A DNA stretch of 64,000 bases, taken from positions 207,880 through 271,879 of the forward strand of contig NZ_CP119410.1 of the NCBI RefSeq assembly GCF_029223885.1, given 5' to 3'. The translations under genes were made by a program, and so were the position numbers. This document shows positions 16,793-26,045 of the stretch, in pieces. Source of the DNA: Pararhizobium gei. Lineage in GTDB: Bacteria; Pseudomonadota; Alphaproteobacteria; Rhizobiales; Rhizobiaceae. How positions within the stretch are numbered: position 1 is the first letter of the stretch; every line of letters starts with the position of its first letter. The notes below the pieces were generated by a model. That model saw nothing but the letters and a program-made list of their open reading frames with translations. It was not told where the DNA came from and searched no databases.

Positions 16793-17995
16793 ATGCCAGC
16801 AATCGCCGATCGTCTGAAGAACGTCTCCATCTCCGCTTCCGCCGCGATGACCCAGCGTGCGCGCGACCTCGCCGCAAAGGGCGTCAATGTCATCAGCCTG
16901 TCGGCCGGCGAGCCCGATTTCCCCACGCCGTCGAACGCGATCGAGGCGGCACATGCGGCAGCGCTGGCGGGCGATACCAAATATCCGTCGATGGATGGCA
17001 CGCCGGCCCTAAAGGCGGCGATCTCGCGGAAGTTCAAGCGGGATAACAATCTCGAGTACGATGTCAGCCAGATCATCGTTTCCGGCGGTGGCAAGCAGGT
17101 GATCTTCAATGCCATGCTGGCGACCATCAATCCGGGCGACGAAGTGGTCATCCCGACGCCGTCGTGGATCAGCTACGCGGATATCGTCAAGTTTGCGGGT
17201 GGCGTCCCGGTGCCGGTCGCCTGCCCGCAACAGGCCGGCTTCAAGCTCCGTGCTGAAGACCTGGAAGCTGCGATCACCCCGCGTACCAAATGGCTTTTTC
17301 TCAATTTCCCCAACAACCCGACCGGTGCCGCCTGCTCACGCGAGGAGATGAAGGCGATCGCCGAGGTCATGCTGCGGCATCCTGATGTCTGGATCATGAC
17401 TGACGACATCTACGAACACCTGATCTACGACGACTTCGAATTCTGCACGATCGCCGAAGTCGAGCCGCGGCTCTATGACCGCGTTTTGACCATGAACGGC
17501 GCCTCGAAGGCCTATGCGATGACTGGCTGGCGCCTCGGCTTCTGCGGCGGCCCGAAAGACCTCATCTCGGCGATCAGTAATGTCAACGGCCAGAATGGCG
17601 GCGGCACGGCAACCGTCGTGCAGGCGGCAGCGGTGGCAGTGCTCGACGGTTCGCAGGATCTGCTGAAGGAGCGTGCCGCAATCTACAAGGAGCGTCGCGA
17701 TTTCGTTCTTTCGGAACTCGCAAAGATCGAGGGCCTCCGTTGCCACAAGCCGGAAGGCGCATTCTATATCTTCCCGAACATGTCGGGCCTGATCGGCAAG
17801 ACCTCCAAGGCCGGCCACAAGATCGAGACCGATACAGATTTCGTCATGGCGCTGGTCAACGAGCACCACGTCGCAACCGTACAGGGTGCGGCTTATGGTA
17901 TGAGCCCGTTCTTCCGGATTTCCTACGCGACAAGCATGGAAAAGCTGACCGAGGCCTGCGGCCGTATCAGCCAGTTCTGCTCCGAACTTCGCTAA
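16793..17995 (+). CDS. Class I/II pyridoxal-phosphate aminotransferase (aspartate aminotransferase-like)
   Basis: This 400-residue enzyme has ISLSAGEPDFPTP near residue 35, the substrate-side NFPNNPTGA and the PLP-lysine motif TMNGASKAYAMTGWRLGFCGG, all of the AspC I-gamma type common in alphaproteobacteria. It transfers amino groups between amino acids and 2-oxo acids in the cytoplasm. It is last in the operon behind pxpA (46-base gap), which suggests that glutamate or a related product of that pathway is its amino donor. Aspartate and aromatic substrates are both possible. A hairpin terminator follows. Confidence 0.88.
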   Translation: MPAIADRLKNVSISASAAMTQRARDLAAKGVNVISLSAGEPDFPTPSNAIEAAHAAALAGDTKYPSMDGTPALKAAISRKFKRDNNLEYDVSQIIVSGGGKQVIFNAMLATINPGDEVVIPTPSWISYADIVKFAGGVPVPVACPQQAGFKLRAEDLEAAITPRTKWLFLNFPNNPTGAACSREEMKAIAEVMLRHPDVWIMTDDIYEHLIYDDFEFCTIAEVEPRLYDRVLTMNGASKAYAMTGWRLGFCGGPKDLISAISNVNGQNGGGTATVVQAAAVAVLDGSQDLLKERAAIYKERRDFVLSELAKIEGLRCHKPEGAFYIFPNMSGLIGKTSKAGHKIETDTDFVMALVNEHHVATVQGAAYGMSPFFRISYATSMEKLTEACGRISQFCSELR

Positions 17996-18001
17996 GTGTC
18001 G

Positions 18002-18919
18002 CTACTGACCGCGCGGCAGTTTCAGTCGCGCGGTCAGTTCCAGCAGGATGTCGCGGACAGCGGTGGCCGGTTCCGACAGCGACACGCCGTCGGCCACACA
18101 GAGTGACAGTGTTTCCTCGATACGAGGGGAAACCATGCGGCAGATCAGCGGCTCGCTCGATTCCGTCACGATTCGGTCGGCGACAGCCTTCGGCATGATC
18201 GTCGCTCCAAGGCCGGCACTGACCGCTCGCGTAAGCGTTCTGACGATTTCCAGTTCGGCCACGACCTTCAGATTGATCCGGCTGCGCGTGAACGCCGTGT
18301 CGACGGCGCGTCTCACGAAATTATACGCAGGCGGCATCAGCAGCGGAAGGCCGTCCAGGGCCGCAATCTGAACCGGCTTGTCGTCAGGCTCGATGGCCAG
18401 ATCTGGATGCGCGACGAGGTAAAGCTCCTCGCTCAGCAATGGCTCGAATTTCACACCCTTGATTGGGCCGGATCCGTGTAACAGCGCCATCTCCAGCCGG
18501 CCGGTCATGATCATCTGGCTGTAAGTCTGGCCGACGCTTTCGGTGAGATGCAGAAGGATGCCTGGGTGACGCTTGCGGGTCTCGGCCAGAAGATCGACTG
18601 ACAGTGTCGCCGCGCTGCTGAACGGCACGAGGCCGACCGAGACGCGACCGACCAGCGAATTGCCGGCGGCCGAGGCATCCGCCTGGGCCTGATCCATCTG
18701 CCTAAGGATAATCTGTGCATGGCGATAAACAGCATGTCCGGCATCCGTCATGCTGACGCCCTGCTGGCTGCGCAACAGAAGCTTCTGACCGAAATGCTCT
18801 TCGAGCCCGGCGATCTGCTGGCTCAGCGCCGGCTGCGCGACATGCAGGATATCGGCAGCACGCGTAATGCTGCCGGTATCAACGATCACGATAAAGGATT
18901 TAAGGCGTCTGATATCCAT
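18002..18919 (-). CDS. LysR-family transcriptional regulator (Nac/Cbl-like)
   Basis: This 305-residue protein has the helix-turn-helix at residues 1-60 (MDIRRLKSFIVIVDTGSITRAADILHVAQPALSQQIAGLEEHF) and a periplasmic-binding-like effector domain thereafter. MDIRRLKSFIVIVDTGSITRAA is the typical start of Nac-like regulators. It lies between two catabolic operons, convergent with the pxp operon and divergent from the SDR-ABC transporter operon across 252 bp. The divergent operon is its most likely target. It could also sense a product of the pxp pathway. Confidence 0.87.
   Translation of the reverse strand: MDIRRLKSFIVIVDTGSITRAADILHVAQPALSQQIAGLEEHFGQKLLLRSQQGVSMTDAGHAVYRHAQIILRQMDQAQADASAAGNSLVGRVSVGLVPFSSAATLSVDLLAETRKRHPGILLHLTESVGQTYSQMIMTGRLEMALLHGSGPIKGVKFEPLLSEELYLVAHPDLAIEPDDKPVQIAALDGLPLLMPPAYNFVRRAVDTAFTRSRINLKVVAELEIVRTLTRAVSAGLGATIMPKAVADRIVTESSEPLICRMVSPRIEETLSLCVADGVSLSEPATAVRDILLELTARLKLPRGQ
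18005..18037. terminator. Bidirectional hairpin between the aminotransferase and LysR genes
   Basis: Perfect 11-bp arms CTGACCGCGCG and CGCGCGGTCAG enclose an 11-base loop. The hairpin begins 10 bases after the aminotransferase stop and sits inside the last codons of the convergent LysR gene, as at 6092-6119. There is no strong T-tract on either side. Confidence 0.6.
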
Positions 18920-19171
18920 CGCGCTGCATTTTACCCTATTATACTTTCAGTCACCAGCAACCACCGGCGGCCCTTCATCATTCCTAGATCATTATATTTC
19001 AATAGCTTACCATGCGCCAGAGGATTCTTGCTGCTCAATTAACAAGCACAAGGATTGCGCAACTGCGCAAATAGTCAGCGCCATAAGGCTTGCTTATCGC
19101 TCCAGAGATAATCGGTCTTATTCATGGTTCGCAAGTTCCATTAGGGTGCAGAAAACAGACGGGGAATAAGA
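18920..19171. promoter_or_regulatory. Divergent promoter region between LysR gene and SDR/ABC operon
   Basis: This 252-bp gap is less GC-rich than its surroundings and holds no convincing gene. It should carry the LysR gene promoter (leftward), the operon promoter (rightward) and LysR binding sites. ACGGGGAA lies 11-18 bases before the ATG at 19172. No strong palindrome stands out to me. Confidence 0.4.
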
Positions 19172-19945
19172 ATGTCATTTTCCGATTACAGGACCGCATT
19201 GGTCACCGGGGCGTCTTCCGGTATTGGGGCAGCCGTCGTCGAGCGGTTGCGCCGGGAGAATATCGAGGTCCACGCTCTGGCCCGAAGCGCCGAGCCGCTG
19301 CGGAAACTGGCCGAAAAGACCGGCTGCATTCCGCACGCGATCGACGTAACCGACCGCGCAACACTCGCCGAGCTGACCAGTTGGATCGAATTCGACATTC
19401 TCGTCAACAATGCTGGCGTCGATCGCCCGAAGAAGTTCCTCGAGGCGGACGAGGGGGACATCGACCTGATCATCGACGTCAATCTGCGCGCCGTCCTACA
19501 TCTCTGCCGTATGATCGTGCCGGGCATGGTCGCTCGCGACAACGGCCATGTCATCAACATCTCTTCGATCGCCGGTGCTTACAATTTCGGTGGCAACTCA
19601 TCCTATCACGCCACCAAGGCTGCCGTCAGCATGCTTTCCAACCAGCTGCGCATCGATGCCTTCGGCAAGCGCGTGCGAGTGACAGAGATCTGCCCGGGGC
19701 GCGTCGCGACCGACATCTTCGCACATGTCCACGGCGACGATCCATCGATCCGCGAGCGCTTTATCGACGGCTTCGAGCTGCCGGAAGCCTCCGACATTGC
19801 CGATGCGATCGCCTATGCCATCGGCACGCCGGTTGCCGTCAACATCGGCCATATGGAAATTACCCCGACGCTCCAGGTGATGGGCGGCCTCCAGACGGCA
19901 CGGCCGGAAACACAGCGCACCAAGCCGGCGGTCTCTAGGCCGTGA
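19172..19945 (+). CDS. Short-chain dehydrogenase/reductase
   Basis: This 257-residue classical SDR has TGASSGIGAAVVERL at residues 10-24, DILVNNAGVDRPK, the catalytic Ser in INISSIAGAYNF and the Tyr-Lys pair in SSYHATKAAVSM. It overlaps the following permease start by four bases and so heads the transporter operon. A dehydrogenase tied to an amino-acid or hydroxy-acid importer points to oxidation or reduction of the imported compound. Many family members of this kind are serine or 3-hydroxy-acid dehydrogenases, but the substrate cannot be fixed here. The last 20 residues are a low-complexity tail. Confidence 0.85.
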   Translation: MSFSDYRTALVTGASSGIGAAVVERLRRENIEVHALARSAEPLRKLAEKTGCIPHAIDVTDRATLAELTSWIEFDILVNNAGVDRPKKFLEADEGDIDLIIDVNLRAVLHLCRMIVPGMVARDNGHVINISSIAGAYNFGGNSSYHATKAAVSMLSNQLRIDAFGKRVRVTEICPGRVATDIFAHVHGDDPSIRERFIDGFELPEASDIADAIAYAIGTPVAVNIGHMEITPTLQVMGGLQTARPETQRTKPAVSRP

Positions 19946-20649
19946 GCGGGTTCGACCTCTCAGCAATCCTGACAAATCCCGAGTATATCTCGATGCTTAT
20001 TCATGGCATCGAGATCACCTTCGTGATTGCCATCGGTTCCTGGCTGCTGGCAATGACGCTGGCGATCCTGCTTCTGGCGCTGCGATTTTCGCCCGGCCGT
20101 TTCGGCAATGCGTTTGTCGCCGGCTATGTTTCCTACCACCGGAACGTGCCTACCCTGGTGCAGCTTATGCTCTGGTATTTCGGCATCTTCACGCTGCTGC
20201 CGGACTGGCTGACTTACTGGCTGGCCAGCCATAATGCCGAAGCGATCTTTGCGGTCATCGGGCTCGGCCTCTGCCAGGCAGCCTATTTCAGCGAAGACCT
20301 GCGGTCAGGCCTTCGCTCCGTCAGCCCCGGGCAGATGGAAGCGGCAAGGGCGCTCGGCCACGGATATCTGTCGGCAATGCGTTTCGTGATGATGCCACAG
20401 GGAGTTCGCAATGCGCTGCCGCCGCTGATCAATCACAGCGTCTCTTTGTTCAAGAACAGCAGTCTTGGCATCGTTATCGGCGCCTCGGAGCTTACGCATG
20501 CGGTCAAGGAAATCGAAAACCTCAGCTTTCGCACGTTTGAGGTCTACCTGATCGGCACGGTCCTCTACCTGTTCTTCTCGCTGATCATCATGGGTGCCGG
20601 CGCCTTCATCTCGATGCGCGCAGATCCAGCCCGGAGGGCACGGGCATGA
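19942..20649 (+). CDS. Amino-acid ABC transporter permease 1, second system
   Basis: This 235-residue membrane permease starts at GTG within the SDR stop. YHRNVPTLVQLMLWYFG and the EAA loop MEAARALGHGYLSAMRFVMMPQG are the family marks. Its pattern parallels the permease near 8.1 kb but is only moderately alike. It overlaps the second permease by four bases and pairs with it. Confidence 0.9.
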   Translation: MSGFDLSAILTNPEYISMLIHGIEITFVIAIGSWLLAMTLAILLLALRFSPGRFGNAFVAGYVSYHRNVPTLVQLMLWYFGIFTLLPDWLTYWLASHNAEAIFAVIGLGLCQAAYFSEDLRSGLRSVSPGQMEAARALGHGYLSAMRFVMMPQGVRNALPPLINHSVSLFKNSSLGIVIGASELTHAVKEIENLSFRTFEVYLIGTVLYLFFSLIIMGAGAFISMRADPARRARA

Positions 20650-21403
20650 TCCACGACATGATCGCCATCTTCCAGGATTACTGGCTGCTGCTATTGATCG
20701 GCCAATATCCGAACGGCCCGCTCGGCGGTCTCGCCAACACGCTCATTCTTTCGGCACTCAGCATCGCGCTGGCCTTCCCGATCAGCATCCTGATGGCGCT
20801 GGCACGGATCTCGAAATGGCGCCTGCTGCGCTGGCCGGTGACCGTGCTGGTCTATGTAACGCGCGGCGTTCCGCTGCTGATGCTGATCCTGTGGAGCTAT
20901 TTCCTGGTTCCGCTGCTAACCGGCGCCGACGTGCCGAGCTTCGTCACCATGCTGACGACGCTGGTGATCTATCAGGGCGCCTTCCTCAGCGAAGTCGTGC
21001 GGGCCGGTATCGTCTCGCTCGGCCATGGCCAGATGGATGCCGCCAAGGCGCTCGGCCACAGCTATCTCGGAGCGATGCGCTTCATCATTCTGCCGCAGGC
21101 GCTGTACAACATGATCCCGAGCATCCTCTCCACCTTCGTGTCGACCATCAAGGACACGACGCTCGGCTACGTGATCAACGTTCCCGACCTCACCTTTGCG
21201 GCCAGCCAGGTCAATAACCAGCTGCTGACCCAGCCCTTCCAGGTCTTCCTCATTCTGGCGGTGATCTATTACGCGATCTGCTGGAGTATCACTTTCGTCG
21301 CCAATCGTCTGGAGCGCCGTATCACCCGCAAGCGCGCCGGTCTCGGCGGAGACCGCGCCGCAGCAGCAGTGGCCGTGCCCGCCAAAATCGCATCGGAGCA
21401 GCT

Positions 21404-21407
<4 letters not shown>
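20646..21407 (+). CDS. Amino-acid ABC transporter permease 2, second system
   Basis: This 253-residue permease has the conserved [18 protein letters not shown] and the EAA loop [25 protein letters not shown]-terminal cytoplasmic tail of about 30 residues after [11 protein letters not shown] is longer than usual. It starts within the previous stop codon and overlaps the ATPase start by four bases, so the order permease-permease-ATPase is translationally coupled. Confidence 0.9.
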
Positions 21408-22168
<761 letters not shown>

Positions 22169-22197
22169 TAACGCAACAATAATCAAAGGAGAACAGC

Positions 22198-23034
22198 ATG
22201 AAAATGAAATGCATCCCCCTTGGCCTCGCCCTTGCGGCGGCAGCTTCGGTCACCCCGGCACATGCCGACCAACTCGCCGACATTATGTCGAATAAGACGC
22301 TGCGTTGTGCGACGTTCGCCGACGTTCCGCCGTTCGCAGCACCTGATACCAAGACCCGCGAAATGGCCGGTTTCGACGTCGACCTCTGCAACGCCATTGC
22401 CAAGCAACTCGGCGTCAAGGCCGAAGTCAAGCCGGTTTCGGTCGAAGCCCGCGTTCCTGAAGTCAAGCTTGGCCGCGTCGACATTACCGTCGCCAACCTG
22501 GCCTACACGCTCAGCCGCGCCGAACAGATCCAGTTTAGCGATCCCTACTATCTCGCCAAGGAAATGCTGATCGTTCCGGACGAAGATCCGGGCAAGTCAA
22601 AGGCCGATTTCGCCGGCCAGCGCATCGCTTCCACAAAGGGCTCGACCTCCGAGATGTCGATCAAGCTCAACAAGTCGGATCCGCTGACCTTCCAGGATAC
22701 GGCATCCGCCTATCTCGCCGTACAGCAGGGCAAGGCCCGCGGCATGGTCGCCAATACGATGACGACAACGAAGTTCGTCAACGAGTCGCAGACTAAGGGC
22801 AAGAAGATGCGGATGATCCAGGATCCGATGCTGTTCCAGCCGATCGGCATCGGCATGGCCAAGGATCAGCCGGCCCTGACTGCCAAGATCAACGAAGCGC
22901 TGCACACGCTGGACACCTCCGGCGAACTCGGCAAGATCTGGGACAAGTGGCTCGGCCCGGACACGGAGTACAAGATCAAACGCAACGACAAGGTCGTTCC
23001 TCTCAGCGAACTGAAATTTGATCCTATTCCTTGA
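22198..23034 (+). CDS. Amino-acid ABC transporter substrate-binding protein, second system
   Basis: This 278-residue exported protein has a signal peptide of about 22 residues (MKMKCIPLGLALAAAASVTPAHA). FDVDLCNAIAKQLGVKAEVKPV and RVPEVKLGRVDITVANLAYTLSRAEQIQFSDPYY are typical of family-3 solute-binding proteins. It is the last gene of the operon and ends 33 bases before a strong palindrome. A ribosome-binding site, AAAGGAG, precedes the ATG. The ligand is probably a polar or acidic amino acid; nothing in the sequence fixes it further. Confidence 0.9.
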   Translation: MKMKCIPLGLALAAAASVTPAHADQLADIMSNKTLRCATFADVPPFAAPDTKTREMAGFDVDLCNAIAKQLGVKAEVKPVSVEARVPEVKLGRVDITVANLAYTLSRAEQIQFSDPYYLAKEMLIVPDEDPGKSKADFAGQRIASTKGSTSEMSIKLNKSDPLTFQDTASAYLAVQQGKARGMVANTMTTTKFVNESQTKGKKMRMIQDPMLFQPIGIGMAKDQPALTAKINEALHTLDTSGELGKIWDKWLGPDTEYKIKRNDKVVPLSELKFDPIP

Positions 23035-23067
23035 TAACTACATTGTATGGCTGAAGAAGCGAAAGGA

Positions 23068-23089
23068 GGGTGATGCCTAGGCATCACCC
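23068..23089 (+). terminator. Perfect 22-bp palindrome after the second transporter operon
   Basis: The two arms GGGTGATGC and GCATCACCC flank the central CTAG, making a fully self-complementary 22-mer 33 bases after the binding-protein stop. It can form a 9-bp hairpin, but no T-run follows, so it may be a weak terminator or an mRNA-end stabiliser. It also marks the end of the metabolic region. Confidence 0.55.
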
Positions 23090-23341
23090 ATTCACGTTCC
23101 TGGCTAGCATCTGCAAAGAGTGATCGCGCTCGTCATTGCCCCGGTTAGGTCCTGCTCCTATTCATTCTTGTTACTTTGACATGCGGTTGCCCCGAGTATC
23201 TCTCCGGAGTTTAGCCAAAAGTTCCATAAATATGGTTACCTGATGTTTTCTAAGCTATTGAAATACTACATATAATGCCACCTCTCTATCATTCGGATTT
23301 TGTGGTAACTTGCCTCTATCGCCACCGGTCTCGAGAGATTG
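23090..23341. other. AT-rich gap between metabolic cargo and plasmid backbone
   Basis: About 250 bp with no supported gene and lower GC content than either side, especially 23200-23300 (repeated TAAATATGG, CTACATATAATGCC). It probably holds the promoter for the following small gene. It is also the point where gene content changes from catabolism to conjugative-plasmid functions. No inverted or direct terminal repeats were seen. Confidence 0.4.
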
Positions 23342-23614
23342 ATGATCCGCTTCCTCACACAGTGGCGCGCACATCGCCGGGCAATACGGCGGCGATGGCA
23401 GGCTGATGCCAGGCTTCTCGCAATTTCGGATCCAGCCGGGTCCTACTACGAAGCACAGCGCCGTGCGTTCCATAGCCGGTCCAGTGGTGATCTCGACGAG
23501 TTCTGGCACTGGTCGAAAGTCGCAAGCGAGATAGCCCGGATAGAACCACGCGCTGAGATGGACTTCGCTGTTCTCAAAGCCCTGTCCGATCGGGAGAAAG
23601 CCGGCCGTCGCTGA
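23342..23614 (+). CDS. Small hypothetical protein, basic N-terminus
   Basis: This is a predicted 90-residue cytoplasmic protein. The first 30 residues are rich in Arg/Trp (FLTQWRAHRRAIRRRWQ). The rest is a helix-rich acidic part (YYEAQRRAFHSRSSGDLDEFWHWSKVASEIARIEPRAEMDF). No known domain was recognised. An ATG after GAGAG was preferred over the in-frame TTG one codon upstream. It lies at the outer edge of the plasmid region and points toward oriT like its neighbours. Function unknown. Confidence 0.55.
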   Translation: MIRFLTQWRAHRRAIRRRWQADARLLAISDPAGSYYEAQRRAFHSRSSGDLDEFWHWSKVASEIARIEPRAEMDFAVLKALSDREKAGRR

Positions 23615-23890
23615 CTTGTGGGCTGGTCAGACAGATGCTCAGCAACAAATGCTGAGCTGGCTTCCGTGAACCATCTCTGCCGGATACCTCAATTCCCGCC
23701 GAATCAAACCAATCCCGCTCTTTATGATGGCGTCCTGGACCATGTCCGGATCTCCGTCGATCAACCCACTTTCGGGGTCGGCTAGCAAGCTGCCGCCGCT
23801 TGTCTTCGACTGCGCGGTGATCGCGACCGTCCCCGGTCCTTTGAGGAGCCATCGAGCGGGATCGGCCCGCTCCGGACGGAGGTTTCTCAC

Positions 23891-24067
23891 ATGGCACAGG
23901 ATCTTGCACTCGCCCAAAGCCACGCATTTTCGCTTTCCCGCATCCTCATGGTTCCCGTCACCCTGTTCAAATCCGGGGACGAATTCGGCGTCCTTCCGTC
24001 CGACGAACTCGATGACGAAGACGATCTTGAGATCGTGCATGAATATTTCCCCCGCGGGTCTCATTGA
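23891..24067 (+). CDS. Small acidic hypothetical protein (58 aa)
   Basis: The ATG is 8 bases after a clear GGAGG (23878-23882). The product starts MAQDLALAQSHAFSLSRIL. A beta-like stretch, MVPVTLFKSGDEFGVLPSDE, is followed by a strongly acidic tail (LDDEDDLEIVHEYFPRGSH). No domain was recognised. The upstream leader contains a hairpin, AGCGGG/CCCGCT. The good ribosome-binding site and the GC-rich third positions support a real gene. It precedes the tra-box-like site and the Toprim gene. Confidence 0.6.
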   Translation: MAQDLALAQSHAFSLSRILMVPVTLFKSGDEFGVLPSDELDDEDDLEIVHEYFPRGSH

Positions 24068-24126
24068 GCCCCGCATGTCCCTGCCGCTGGCGACCTGTCG
24101 GCCGCAAGGGAAGCTCCGCCGCGGCC

Positions 24127-24142
24127 GGTGCAAATCTGCACC
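24127..24142 (+). promoter_or_regulatory. tra-box-like dyad upstream of the Toprim gene
   Basis: GGTGCAAATCTGCACC is a near-perfect dyad (14 of 16 positions symmetric). Its core GTGCAAATCTGCAC differs by one base from the core of the classic Ti-plasmid TraR box, GTGCAGATCTGCAC. The centre lies about 113 bases before the Toprim ATG at 24248. A TTGATT hexamer starts one base after the dyad and could act as a -35 element. TraR or the second LuxR regulator of this plasmid are the candidate binders. Confidence 0.65.
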
Positions 24143-24247
24143 TTGATTGCCGCGCCCTTGCCCCCTCCATTCTTCGCGGCGGAAACGAGGATGGCCGCAG
24201 GTATGCGGATTGGAAAAGAAGGGCGATCGACAAGTGATCGGAAAACA

Positions 24248-25285
24248 ATGAAGAGAGAAGAGTTGGAGGCGCTGCGCGCCAAGGTGAGTTGCGAAGCCGT
24301 GCTGGAGCAGGCCGGTTACGAAATCGATCTCAAAGAAAGCACGCGCCGCGCCGTCAAATACCGGTGTGGCGGCAACATCGTCATTGTCACGCATGACGGA
24401 CGCGGCTGGTTCGATCCGCTCAGCGACGAGAAAGGCGATGTATTCGGCCTTGCCATGTTCCTGGAAGGAATTCCATTCCCGTCCGCAATAAAAGCGGTCG
24501 CGTCAATTGTCGGGTATCAACTCTCCCGGCCGGAATGGAGGTCCTCGCGGTCTTCAGTGCCAGTAAAAGACATTTGCGAACGCTGGCGCAGCCGGCGCTC
24601 GCCTTCGCCCGGATCCAGTACCTGGCGCTATCTGTGCTGGGCGCGCGGGATCCCGACTGCCATCGCCCGGCAGGCGATCCGGGCGGGTGTCCTGCGGGAA
24701 GGACCCTTCGGCAGTATGTGGGCAGCCCATGTCGATGGCGCGGGTCGCGTTGTGGGTTGGGAGGAGCGCGGTCCCGCCTGGCGTGGCTTTGCCACCGGGG
24801 GCTCGAAGGTTCTCTTCCGTTTTGGACCATGCGATGCCTTTCGTCTCTGCGTTACCGAGGCCGCGATCGACGCGATGAGCCTCGCAGCGCTCGAGGGTTT
24901 GCGCGAGCAAACTCTCTATCTCAGCACGGGTGGTGGGTGGTCTCCGGCGACAGATGCGGCGCTTGCGGAACTTGCGGTGCGCCCGGGCCTGACACTGGTC
25001 GCGGCCACGGATGCCAATTCGCAAGGGGATGTCTATGCAGAACGATTGCGGGCGCTCGCCGAGTCATCCGGCTGCGACTGGCAGCGGTTACGTCCGCCGG
25101 CGGAGGATTGGAACGAGGTTCTAAAAAACAGGGAGAGGGAAAAATGGGAAAGGAAGAGCGAGAAGAACAACGAGGCCTGCCGCATGCGCGCCGGCCGCAT
25201 CAAGGGAGGCTCCGCCCGGCATGCGCCGGCCCTTGACCCGGCCGGACACGAGGCCGGCAGCGCGGAAGGGGTCATGAAGGACTGA
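24248..25285 (+). CDS. DUF3991 / Toprim domain protein
   Basis: This 345-residue cytoplasmic protein belongs to a plasmid-borne family with a primase-like N-terminus, a DUF3991 middle (TWRYLCWARGIPTAIARQAIRAGVL) and a Toprim domain (FRLCVTEAAIDAMSLAALEG, with the Glu; TLVAATDANSQGD, with the Asp-rich metal site). Toprim proteins nick, ligate or prime DNA. A role in processing or priming incoming plasmid DNA is likely but unproven. The C-terminal 50 residues are charged and low in complexity. The start (MKREELEALRAKV) lies about 110 bases after the tra-box-like dyad. DUF1419 and methylase-helicase genes follow in the same direction. Confidence 0.82.
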   Translation: MKREELEALRAKVSCEAVLEQAGYEIDLKESTRRAVKYRCGGNIVIVTHDGRGWFDPLSDEKGDVFGLAMFLEGIPFPSAIKAVASIVGYQLSRPEWRSSRSSVPVKDICERWRSRRSPSPGSSTWRYLCWARGIPTAIARQAIRAGVLREGPFGSMWAAHVDGAGRVVGWEERGPAWRGFATGGSKVLFRFGPCDAFRLCVTEAAIDAMSLAALEGLREQTLYLSTGGGWSPATDAALAELAVRPGLTLVAATDANSQGDVYAERLRALAESSGCDWQRLRPPAEDWNEVLKNREREKWERKSEKNNEACRMRAGRIKGGSARHAPALDPAGHEAGSAEGVMKD

Positions 25286-25350
25286 AGAGAATGGCAAGGT
25301 CGAAAAGACTTGTACTGCCTTCGGTCCAAACCCCCGAAAGGATCAAGCTG

Positions 25351-25956
25351 ATGACCTCGATAGCCCTTCCCCGCAAAATATTCCAGGGCGTGGCCAAGCG
25401 CGCCGACATGTTCCGGATGTTCGACAGGCACACGATGCGCCCCGACCGCTTTGATAGCGACCAATCCGCCGTCTATGCCGGCGAATGGTTTGAGATCGAT
25501 GAAACCTCCTACTCCTATATGCTGGACATTCTGCCGCCGCTCTGGATGCGCGGGCCGATCTTTGCGATGCGGGAATTCATGACCGGTTCGGTGACCTCGG
25601 TGTTTTATGCGATCCGGATCGATGAAGCCGTCCGTTACTTTCACACCTACTGCGACCTCTCGGACCCGGACTCTGTGGAGGCGATGCGGATCGCGATCAT
25701 TGACCGCGAAACCCGACCAGTCCGGGCGATGAGCCGCGAAGAACGGCTCGAGCATATCTGGAGCACGACCACCGACGACTATCGAGGCTATGCCAGCGCG
25801 CGTTGGCCCAAGCCCATGCAAGGCCATCGTACGGTGATGCTCTACGGTGGCAGTGAAGGCAGCTTTCTGAAGTTGCTCGACACCCTGTCTGACGGCGAGA
25901 TCGCGGCCAAGCTGCCGGAGCATCTACGCCACCTCCCCTCAGCCCTCGCCGCCTGA
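25351..25956 (+). CDS. DUF1419 family protein
   Basis: This predicted 201-residue protein matches the DUF1419 pattern seen in rhizobial and agrobacterial plasmids: YAGEWFEIDETSYSYMLDILPPLWMRGPIFAMREFMTGSVTSVFYAIRIDEAVRYFHTYCDL. There is no signal peptide or membrane segment. The start (MTSIALPRKIF) follows AAAGG; an upstream in-frame start would add 20 residues. It sits between the Toprim gene and the methylase-helicase and is probably cotranscribed with both. Its biochemical role is unknown. Confidence 0.75.
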   Translation: MTSIALPRKIFQGVAKRADMFRMFDRHTMRPDRFDSDQSAVYAGEWFEIDETSYSYMLDILPPLWMRGPIFAMREFMTGSVTSVFYAIRIDEAVRYFHTYCDLSDPDSVEAMRIAIIDRETRPVRAMSREERLEHIWSTTTDDYRGYASARWPKPMQGHRTVMLYGGSEGSFLKLLDTLSDGEIAAKLPEHLRHLPSALAA

Positions 25957-26045
25957 GCCAGATCATCATTCGCAAACTCCGCGCCGAAAGCGGTCTTCTC
26001 GGTGGCCGAGCGATGGCGCACGCCCTCATTTCAAGGAGCTTTCCC

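Noticed and set aside
19090..19938. Alternative 282-codon plus frame overlapping the SDR gene
   Set aside because: The SDR frame has complete motifs and overlaps the permease start; the alternative is Arg/His-rich without motifs.
23639..24394. 251-codon minus-strand frame over the tra-box-like site
   Set aside because: No recognisable domain, and it overlaps two plus-strand genes that have good ribosome-binding sites or known domains.
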